Shown here piece after piece: positions 24,632 through 31,551 of a stretch of 64,000 nt of DNA; positions within the stretch are counted from its first letter, which is position 1; each line of letters opens with the position of its first letter. Below the pieces are notes generated by a model. The model saw only the letters and a list, made by a program, of their open reading frames with translations. It was not told the DNA's origin and did no database searches. The translations under genes and the position numbers were made by a program. This stretch comes from JAKAVN01 sp963734845 (lineage in GTDB: Bacteria; Desulfobacterota; Binatia; Binatales; Binataceae), in assembly GCA_963734845.1 (NCBI GenBank), contig CAVTIS010000005.1, forward strand, positions 124,001 to 188,000, read 5' to 3'.

Positions 24632-26062
24632 ATGGCGATCCGAACCGGCAAAGAATTCGTCGAAAGCCTGCGCGACGGGCGCACAGTGTACGTAGATGGC
24701 GCACGGGTCAGGGACGTGACCGCGCATCCGCCGTTTCAGGGCATCGTCGCGACGCTCGCTTCGCTCTACGATTTTCAGCACCAGCATCCCGAGGAGCTGA
24801 GCTTTCGCTCGCCCGCAAGCGGCGATCGCGTGGCGGCGAGTTTCCTGATGGCCGCGTCGGTCGAGCAGGTCGAATGGCGTATCCGGGCCGAGCAGATGCG
24901 CGCCGATTTCACATACGGCCTGTTGGGGCGGATGCCGGACTTCTGCAACGCGCTGCTCACCGACCTCGCAAGCGGCGTCGCCGATCTGGGCGTGCGCGAC
25001 CCGCGATTTGCCGAAAACATGCGGCGCTACCACGAGGAATGCCGCGAACGCGACTGGTGCCTAACGCACACGCTGGTGGATCCACAGGTCGACCGCTCGC
25101 GCGGTCCGGCCGAGCAATCCGACCCCTACCTGGTCCTGCGCGTGGTGCGCGAAACCGATGCGGGCGTGGTCGTGCGCGGCGCCAAGATGCTCTCGACGCT
25201 GGCGCCATTCGCCAACGAGCTATGGGTCGGCCCGTTTTATCCGCGGCGCGAAGGCGAAGAGGACTACACCCTGTGCTTCGCGATCCCGTGCGCGACGCCG
25301 GGACTCAAATTCATTTGCCGCGAGCCCTATGACGCCGGGCGCAGCAACTTCGACCGTCCGCTAAGCTCGCACTACGACGAGGAAGACTCGCTCGCGATCT
25401 TCGACGACGTGACGGTGCCGTGGGAGCGGATGTTCATCTACCGCGACATCGCGATCTTCAACAGTATCCTGGTACGCCGGCCCGGTTACGCGCAGCTCCA
25501 GGGATGCATCCGCGGACTGGCCAAGCTGAAGCTGCTGGCGGGCCTCGCCTGCCATGTCGCCGAGGCGATCGGGCGAACCGAGGCGGTTCACGTGCAGGCG
25601 CAGTTGGGCGAGCTGGTCGCCAACGTCGAGCTGGTCGGCGGCCTGGTGCGCGCGGCGGCACAGGAGGTCGCGACCGCCAGGCGCGAGCAGCTTGCGCATC
25701 GTTCGGTCGCGGCGACGCTGTGGGTGCTGATCCCGCAATGCCAGGTGCGCGCGATCCAAGTGATCCGTGAACTCAGCGGCAGCGGCCTTATAATGACCCC
25801 TGGCGAAAAAGACTTCGCCAACCCCGAGATCGCCGCTTACCTGGAAAAATACCTGCGCGGTAAGGAGGTCACGGCGCGCGATCGCGTGCAGCTCTTCAAG
25901 CTCGCCTGGGACATGATCGGCGAGCAGTTCGGCAGCCGCCAGTTGCAGTACGAATGGTTCTACGCAGGCGACCCGTACTTCACACGCCAGCGCTTTTACC
26001 GCTCGCCAATGGTCAAGGAATACAAGGACATTGTCACGCGTCTGCTGGGCGCCACTAAATAG
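24632..26062 (+). CDS. HpaB-type flavin-dependent monooxygenase (4-hydroxyphenylacetate 3-hydroxylase family)
   Basis: The 476-residue protein has the acyl-CoA dehydrogenase-like fold of the HpaB family, with RTGKEFVESLRDGRTVYVDG at the start, LTHTLVDPQVDRS (about residue 145-157), VVRGAKMLSTLAPFANELWVG, and a helical C-terminal domain. These enzymes hydroxylate phenolic substrates using FADH2 delivered by a separate reductase (HpaC). No flavin reductase gene is present nearby. The start is 2 bp after the VOC stop. Some HpaB relatives act as pyrrole or chlorophenol hydroxylases, and 4-hydroxybutyryl-CoA dehydratase shares the fold, so the substrate is open. Confidence 0.85.
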   Translation: MAIRTGKEFVESLRDGRTVYVDGARVRDVTAHPPFQGIVATLASLYDFQHQHPEELSFRSPASGDRVAASFLMAASVEQVEWRIRAEQMRADFTYGLLGRMPDFCNALLTDLASGVADLGVRDPRFAENMRRYHEECRERDWCLTHTLVDPQVDRSRGPAEQSDPYLVLRVVRETDAGVVVRGAKMLSTLAPFANELWVGPFYPRREGEEDYTLCFAIPCATPGLKFICREPYDAGRSNFDRPLSSHYDEEDSLAIFDDVTVPWERMFIYRDIAIFNSILVRRPGYAQLQGCIRGLAKLKLLAGLACHVAEAIGRTEAVHVQAQLGELVANVELVGGLVRAAAQEVATARREQLAHRSVAATLWVLIPQCQVRAIQVIRELSGSGLIMTPGEKDFANPEIAAYLEKYLRGKEVTARDRVQLFKLAWDMIGEQFGSRQLQYEWFYAGDPYFTRQRFYRSPMVKEYKDIVTRLLGATK

Positions 26063-26071
26063 CGCGGTACT

Positions 26072-27562
26072 TCACTTTCGCTCGAGCGCGACCCGCGCGG
26101 CGGTCGCGCCGGCGATCCGCCCGAACACGGATCCCGACATCAGGCCGGTGCCGCCCGGATAGTTGAAATAGAAAAGTCCGCCGACCAGTTCGCCCGCCGC
26201 CGCCAGGCCGCCTATCGGATCGCCGTCGGTATTAATCACCCGCGCCTGTTGGTCGACGCGCAGACCGCCGAACGTGAACGTTACTCCGCAAGTCACCGCG
26301 TAGGCCTCGAACGGCGGCGTGTCGATGGTGTTGGCCCAGTTAGTCTTGTCGACCCCAAGCCCGACGGTCCGACGCCCGTCCTTGATATTCGGATTGAATT
26401 CGACGCCGGTATCGACGGCGGCATTGTAGGCTTGGATCTCGTTCAGGAAAGCCGCCGCGTCGACGTCCTCCAGCTTGCCCGCCAGCGCTTCGAGCGTGTC
26501 GGCGCTGATCTTGGTCACGCGCTTTATCCGGTACTCGTCGCGCAACAGATGCGTCACCTTGCGATCGAACACCTGCCATGCGAACTGGCCCGGCTGCTCC
26601 AAAACCACGCGGCCATATTTGGCGTAGGTGTAGTTGCGGAAATCCGCGCCCTCATCCACGAAGCGCCGGCCGCGCCCATTGACCATGATTCCGAACGGAT
26701 AGCTGTGCTTCTGGAAGCCATCGCCGACGCTCAAGTCGCCGAACTCGGGCGCATTGCGGTCCCATCCCACCGCATGACATCCCGACCAGTTGCCATACGG
26801 CATCGCGCCGATATCGAGCGCCATCCGGATTCCGTCGCCGGTATTGAAGCGCGTGCCGCGCACCTTTGCGAGATCCCATCCGGGGCCGAGGTAGCGCGTG
26901 CGCCACTCGGCGTTGGCCTCGAAACCACCCGCCGCAAGCACCACGGCCTTGGCCGCGACGATCATCGTGCGTCCCTCGCGCCGGATCGCGACGCCGGTGA
27001 CGCCGTCGTCGTCGTGTTCGAGCTCGAGTGCGCGGCTTTGATACCAGACGTCGATTCCATGATGCGCCGCGCCCGCGTGCAGCGCGTCGATCAATCCCGG
27101 CCCGCCGCCCCACGCCTCGACCGTGAGCCCGCCCCAGAATTTGAAGCGGCCGCCGACGTTGAATGCCTGCCGCCCATAAATTGGCTGAAAGCGCACGCCC
27201 TTGGTGCGCATCCAGATCATGGTCTCGAAGCTGCGGCGCACCAGCAGTTCTGCCAGTTCAGGGTTCGTACGGTACTGCGTAACGCGCGCGAGGTCGTCGA
27301 AAAACTGGTCCTCGGTATACGCGCCGAAATCGGTGCGTGCCTTGTCCTCGTCGGTAAGGTCGGGCATCAGGCGCGCAAGGTCATCGACGCCATTGTATGC
27401 GACGCGCATCGCGCCCGCAGTGAAGCGGCTATTGCCGCCGCATTCGGCTTGGGGCGCGCATTCCAGCACCAGCACGCTGACGCCTGACTCGCGCGCGGCG
27501 AGCGCCGCGCACAACGCGGCGTTGCCCGCACCGACCACCACTACGTCATACGAGGAAGGCAT
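26072..27562 (-). CDS. TcuA-like FAD-dependent dehydrogenase (copy 1)
   Basis: The 496-residue flavoprotein belongs to the fumarate reductase/succinate dehydrogenase flavoprotein group. It has an N-terminal dinucleotide fold VVVVGAGNAALCAALAARESG and E-CGGNS after strand 2, a central VVLAAGGFEANAEWRTRYLG segment, and a C-terminal FAD cap EALVGG-type FNYPGGTGLMSG. It most resembles tricarballylate dehydrogenase TcuA, which oxidises a tricarboxylate to cis-aconitate. The membrane partner TcuB is absent. It converges with the HpaB-type gene (9 bp between stops). The second copy at 28747-30234 shares blocks such as VRGTRxNxGDGxRMAxxIGAMP. Confidence 0.85.
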   Translation of the reverse strand: MPSSYDVVVVGAGNAALCAALAARESGVSVLVLECAPQAECGGNSRFTAGAMRVAYNGVDDLARLMPDLTDEDKARTDFGAYTEDQFFDDLARVTQYRTNPELAELLVRRSFETMIWMRTKGVRFQPIYGRQAFNVGGRFKFWGGLTVEAWGGGPGLIDALHAGAAHHGIDVWYQSRALELEHDDDGVTGVAIRREGRTMIVAAKAVVLAAGGFEANAEWRTRYLGPGWDLAKVRGTRFNTGDGIRMALDIGAMPYGNWSGCHAVGWDRNAPEFGDLSVGDGFQKHSYPFGIMVNGRGRRFVDEGADFRNYTYAKYGRVVLEQPGQFAWQVFDRKVTHLLRDEYRIKRVTKISADTLEALAGKLEDVDAAAFLNEIQAYNAAVDTGVEFNPNIKDGRRTVGLGVDKTNWANTIDTPPFEAYAVTCGVTFTFGGLRVDQQARVINTDGDPIGGLAAAGELVGGLFYFNYPGGTGLMSGSVFGRIAGATAARVALERK

Positions 27563-27638
27563 CCGACGCTGCTCCTGTCATCGCTCAAGGCGCGAGCGAG
27601 TATAGCGCGATCGCGTCATTTGGCGATTGCCTGCATTC

Positions 27639-28556
27639 CTACCGAAGACCTCGCAGATCCGGCGGGACGACGCTCGCCGCAACTGACGCATCCAGGCTTT
27701 CGTATTCGCTATAGCCGATCGTCTCGTATAACTCCGCCCGCGTCTGCATCCGACCGACAATCGCCTCCGCCGTGCCCTTCGCCTTAAGCTCCGCGTATAG
27801 CTCGCCCATCGCCTTGGCCGCGATCCGAAGCGACGAGACCGGCCAGATGACCATCTTGAAACCTAATTCCTCGAACTCGCGTGCGGTGAAATACGGCGTA
27901 CGGCCGAACTCGGTCATGTTGGCGAGGAGTGGCGCGCGAATCTCGCGCGCGAAGCGCCGGAACATCTCCGCGTCGGTTAGCGCTTCGGGAAAAATCGCAT
28001 CCGCCCCTGCCTCCAGGTAAAGCCGCGCACGCTTTAGCGCCCCGTCGATTCCCTCGGAGGCGGCCGCGTCGGTGCGCGCGATGATGCGAAGGCGGCGGCG
28101 CGCGCGGCGCGCCGCCGCTATCCGCGACGCCGCCTCTTCGGGAGCGGCGAGCAGCTTGTCATTCAGATGGCCGCACTTCTTCGGCAGTAGCTGGTCTTCG
28201 ATCTGAATCGCTGCGGCGCCCGCGTCTTCAAGCTCGCGCACCACGCGCATCACGTTGAGAATCCCGCCATAGCCCGTGTCGGCATCGACGATCAGCGGCA
28301 ATCCCCCCGCGCGGCACATGATGCGCGCGAAGGCCGTCAGTTCCTCGACGGTCATGATGCCGAGGTCGGCAAGCCCCATGCTCGCGCTCAGCGCCGCGCC
28401 TGAAAGATAGAGCGCCTCGAAGCCCGCACGCCGCGCAAGCATCGCGGCCAGCCCGTTATGCGCGCCGGGAATCATCAGGATGCCCGGCCGCTCCCATAGC
28501 TTCGCCAGCCGCTCGCCGGCCGATGCCGCGCTATCCGCCTGCGTCAGCCACGTCAT
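27639..28556 (-). CDS. Isocitrate lyase/PEP mutase family protein, PrpB-like
   Basis: The 305-residue TIM barrel shows PGAHNGLAAMLARRAGFEALYLSGAA, the metal site VDADTGYG, and IQIEDQLLPKKCGHLNDK, which carries the catalytic cysteine loop of the lyases. NMTEFGRTPYFTAREFEELGFKMVIWPVS follows. This set is closest to 2-methylisocitrate lyase (PrpB), which yields pyruvate and succinate. No prpC or acnD is nearby, so the full methylcitrate cycle is not encoded here. It sits between two TcuA-like genes and shares a 190-bp divergent region with the second. Oxaloacetate decarboxylase or related C-C lyase functions are alternatives. Confidence 0.83.
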   Translation of the reverse strand: MTWLTQADSAASAGERLAKLWERPGILMIPGAHNGLAAMLARRAGFEALYLSGAALSASMGLADLGIMTVEELTAFARIMCRAGGLPLIVDADTGYGGILNVMRVVRELEDAGAAAIQIEDQLLPKKCGHLNDKLLAAPEEAASRIAAARRARRRLRIIARTDAAASEGIDGALKRARLYLEAGADAIFPEALTDAEMFRRFAREIRAPLLANMTEFGRTPYFTAREFEELGFKMVIWPVSSLRIAAKAMGELYAELKAKGTAEAIVGRMQTRAELYETIGYSEYESLDASVAASVVPPDLRGLR

Positions 28557-28634
28557 CTATATGCCCTCCCTGATGCGCCCTTCATCGACCACGATGCCCC
28601 AGCCGGCCGCGCTTCGCCGGCGCGTCGTTGGAGC

Positions 28635-28640
28635 ATTATA
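28635..28640 (-). promoter_or_regulatory. Candidate -10 box for the PrpB-like gene
   Basis: On the minus strand a perfect TATAAT stands 79 bp upstream of the PrpB-like start, in otherwise GC-rich DNA. No good -35 hexamer lies at 16-18 bases, so an activator or another sigma factor may be needed. Confidence 0.3.
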
Positions 28641-28746
28641 TCTATCCGCCGCACGATCCGATGCGGCCGCGGCGTTGCGGCTTTTCGCGTGCGTATCCTT
28701 TTGTGCAATGATCGCGCGTAACCGGAGATACCGCCAAAGGAGCGTC

Positions 28747-30234
28747 ATGGCGCAGTACGACGTTATCGTTATAGGAGCGGGCAACGCGGCGCTTGCGGCC
28801 AGTGTCTCGGCGCGCGGAGCGGGCGCGGAGCATGTGCTGGTGCTGGAGAAAGCGCCCGAGCACGACCGCGGCGGCAATACTCATTTCAGCGGCGGGCTGT
28901 TCCGCTTCGCGTTCAACCAACCCGGCGATCTGCTGCGCCTGGTGCCCAAGGCGCGCGAGGTCGAGGGCTTCATGGAGGGAATCGAGGCCTATCCCACCGA
29001 CGCGTTTCGCGAAGATCTCGCGCGCCTGACCGACGGGCGCACTGACCCGGAGCTCTCGCAAATCCTGATCGCGAATTCCTACGAGACGGTGTGCTGGATG
29101 GCCGAGCAGGGCATCGCTTTCGAGCTCGCGCTGTCGCTGAGCGGCGTGCGCGTCGGCAACGTGATCAAATGGCCCAAGGGAGCGATCGTGCGCGCCGCGC
29201 ATGAGGGCGTAGGGCTTTCGCGGATGTGGTTCAATATCGCGCGGCGCGCGGGAGTCGAAATCCGTTACAGCTCGCCGGTGCAGCGCCTGGTGCAGGATCG
29301 CAAGGGCCGGGTGTGCGGCGTACTGATGCGTGACGCCGAGGGAATTCGCGAAATCAGCGCGGGCGCGGTGGTGCTCGGATGCGGCGGCTTCGAGGCCAAC
29401 ATGGCGTGGCGTGCGCAGTACCTCGGACGCCCGTGGGATCACGCGCGCGTGCGCGGCACCCGCCACAACCAGGGCGACGGACTCCGCATGGCGATGGAGA
29501 TTGGCGCGATGCCGTGGGGCCAGTGGAGCGGATGCCATGCGACGCCGATCGACGCCGAGGCCCCGCTTTACGGCGACCGCGAGCTTACCGACAAAACCAA
29601 TCGCCTCTCCTACGTTTACGGCGTGATGCTCAACAAGCAGGGCCTGCGTTTCGTCGACGAGGGCGAGGACCAGAACCTTTACACCTACGCCAAGTTCGGC
29701 GGGACCATCCTGAACCAGCCCGGCACGGTCGCCTGGCAGATTTTCGACAGCAAGACCATCCCGTTGCTCGAGCCGCGCTACTCAACCGGCCGGCCGATTA
29801 TAGCCGACACGCTCGACGGCATCGTTGCAGGGCTCGGACTCGATCGCGCGGCCGCGACGCGCACGCTCGCCGAGTACAACGCTGCCGCCGGTAACGGTTC
29901 GTTCAACCCCGGCGTGCGCGACGGGATGCATACGGAGGGCCTCGCGCTGAGGAAATCGAACTGGGCGCAAAAGCTCGACGCGCCTCCTTACTATGCTTAC
30001 CCGGTGACCGGCGGAATCACGTTCTCATTCGGCGGCGTGAAGGTCAGCGATCACGCGCAGGTGATCGGCACCGACTGGGATCCTATTCCGGGGCTGTTCG
30101 CATGCGGAGAGATGGTCGGCGGCCTGTTCCATAACAACTATCCGGGCGGCTCGGGACTGATGTCGGGGGCGGTTTTCGGCCGAATCGCGGGCCGCAGCGC
30201 AAGTGCCGCCGCGCACGCCGCCTCGCAATGGTAA
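28747..30234 (+). CDS. TcuA-like FAD-dependent dehydrogenase (copy 2)
   Basis: The 495-residue protein is a paralogue of the product of 26072-27562. It has the FAD fold VIVIGAGNAALAASVSARGAG, E-APEHDRGGNTHFSGG, a central LGCGGFEANMAWRAQYLG and a C-terminal PGGSGLMSGAVFGRIAG. The ATG at 28747 has AAGGAG just upstream; the frame is open further but without family resemblance. It is divergent from the PrpB-like gene and leads a plus-strand pair with the PrpF-like isomerase (60 bp gap). Oxidation of a tricarboxylic or unsaturated acid is the expected reaction. No TcuB-like electron carrier is nearby. Confidence 0.85.
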   Translation: MAQYDVIVIGAGNAALAASVSARGAGAEHVLVLEKAPEHDRGGNTHFSGGLFRFAFNQPGDLLRLVPKAREVEGFMEGIEAYPTDAFREDLARLTDGRTDPELSQILIANSYETVCWMAEQGIAFELALSLSGVRVGNVIKWPKGAIVRAAHEGVGLSRMWFNIARRAGVEIRYSSPVQRLVQDRKGRVCGVLMRDAEGIREISAGAVVLGCGGFEANMAWRAQYLGRPWDHARVRGTRHNQGDGLRMAMEIGAMPWGQWSGCHATPIDAEAPLYGDRELTDKTNRLSYVYGVMLNKQGLRFVDEGEDQNLYTYAKFGGTILNQPGTVAWQIFDSKTIPLLEPRYSTGRPIIADTLDGIVAGLGLDRAAATRTLAEYNAAAGNGSFNPGVRDGMHTEGLALRKSNWAQKLDAPPYYAYPVTGGITFSFGGVKVSDHAQVIGTDWDPIPGLFACGEMVGGLFHNNYPGGSGLMSGAVFGRIAGRSASAAAHAASQW

Positions 30235-30294
30235 TCTGAACGATCTCAGCGTCAGGAAAGCGCGTCGCGGCCGTGAAACCGTAGAACCAAAACA

Positions 30295-31506
30295 ATGAAA
30301 CAGCTCAGGTTGCGCGCGGTCTTCATGCGCGGAGGAACCAGCAAGGCTGTGATGTTTCGTGCGGCCGATCTGCCCGCCGAGCGCGAGCTGTGGACGCCGA
30401 TTTTCCTCGGCGTGATCGGCAGCCCCGATCCCAACGGGCGCCAGCTCGACGGTATGGGGGGCGGAATTTCGTCGCTCTCGAAAATTTGCGTAATCGAGCC
30501 GACGACCCGCGCCGGCGCCGACGTCGATTACACCTTCGCGCAGGTCTCGGTTAAGGATGCGGCGGTCGACTACAGCGGCAATTGCGGCAACATGTCGTCC
30601 GCGATCGGTCCGTTCGCGGTCGACGAAAATTTGATCGCCGTCGCGGACGCGGACGGCGAAGCGACGGTACGAATTCACAACACCAACACGCGCAAGCTGA
30701 TCGTCGCGCACTTTCCGCTCGAGGGCGGGCGCGCCGCCGTGGACGGCGATTTCAGGCTCCCCGGCATCGCCGGCAGCGGAGCGCCGGTGCGCCTGGATTT
30801 CCTCGAGCCGGGCGGCGCGGGCACGGGTATGCTGCTGCCGACCGGAAACGCAACGGACACGCTGGAGGCGGACGGCGTTCGTGGAATCGAGGTCTCGATG
30901 GTGGACGCGGCGAATCCGTGTGTGTTCGTCGCGGCCGACGCGCTCGGCACGAGCGGCGTCGAGATGCCCGATGAGCTGGAGGCCAACGGCGCGTTGCTGC
31001 TCCGTCTCGAGGCGATCCGGATCGCTGCGAGCCTGCGGATGGGTATAGCGAAGACCGCCGAAGCCGCCGCGCGGATTCCCAGTATTCCGAAGGTCGCGAT
31101 GGTCGCGCCGGCGCGCGAGGCGCGGACGCTCGCAGGCGAGCGGCTCGCGGCTGCAGACGCCGACATCACGGTGCGCATGCTCTCGATCGGCCAGCCGCAT
31201 CGCGCCGTGCCGCTGACGGGTGCAATGTGCTTGGCGGTCGCGTCCCGAATTGAAGGCACGGTGGTTAACCGAATCGCGCGTCCGAGCGCGTCGCCCACCG
31301 ATCCGGTGCGAATCGCACAGCCCTCGGGACTCACTGTGGTCGGCGCGGTGGTCAGGCGCAGTCGTGACGGTGAACATCGTGAATGGCTCGCCGAAAGCGC
31401 GACCGTTTACCGCACGGCGCGCCGCCTCATGGAAGGATGGGTCTACGTGCGCGCCTCGATGGTGCCGGAGAATCTGCGCAGGGCACTCGCGGCCATCCAG
31501 AAATGA
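30295..31506 (+). CDS. PrpF-family isomerase (methylaconitate / 4-oxalomesaconate type)
   Basis: The 403-residue protein has the PrpF diaminopimelate-epimerase-like fold. It begins LRAVFMRGGTSKAVMF, contains GSPDPNGRQLDGMGGGISSLSKICVIEP and VDYSGNCGNMSSAIGPFAVD, and includes the cysteine of the second half, AANPCVFVAAD. Family members are 2-methylaconitate cis-trans isomerase (PrpF) and 4-oxalomesaconate tautomerase (LigU, GalD). With a PrpB-like lyase and TcuA-like dehydrogenases around it, isomerisation of an unsaturated tricarboxylate is likely. Either the methylcitrate-type or the protocatechuate/gallate-type reaction would fit. Confidence 0.87.
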   Translation: MKQLRLRAVFMRGGTSKAVMFRAADLPAERELWTPIFLGVIGSPDPNGRQLDGMGGGISSLSKICVIEPTTRAGADVDYTFAQVSVKDAAVDYSGNCGNMSSAIGPFAVDENLIAVADADGEATVRIHNTNTRKLIVAHFPLEGGRAAVDGDFRLPGIAGSGAPVRLDFLEPGGAGTGMLLPTGNATDTLEADGVRGIEVSMVDAANPCVFVAADALGTSGVEMPDELEANGALLLRLEAIRIAASLRMGIAKTAEAAARIPSIPKVAMVAPAREARTLAGERLAAADADITVRMLSIGQPHRAVPLTGAMCLAVASRIEGTVVNRIARPSASPTDPVRIAQPSGLTVVGAVVRRSRDGEHREWLAESATVYRTARRLMEGWVYVRASMVPENLRRALAAIQK

Positions 31507-31551
31507 GCAATCCTCTAACGAGCGTGCCGTAACCATCCCGCGGCAACCATC

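Noticed and set aside
28480..28746. Extension of the second TcuA-like gene to 28480
   Set aside because: No flavoprotein resemblance before the ATG at 28747, and it would overlap the PrpB-like gene start.
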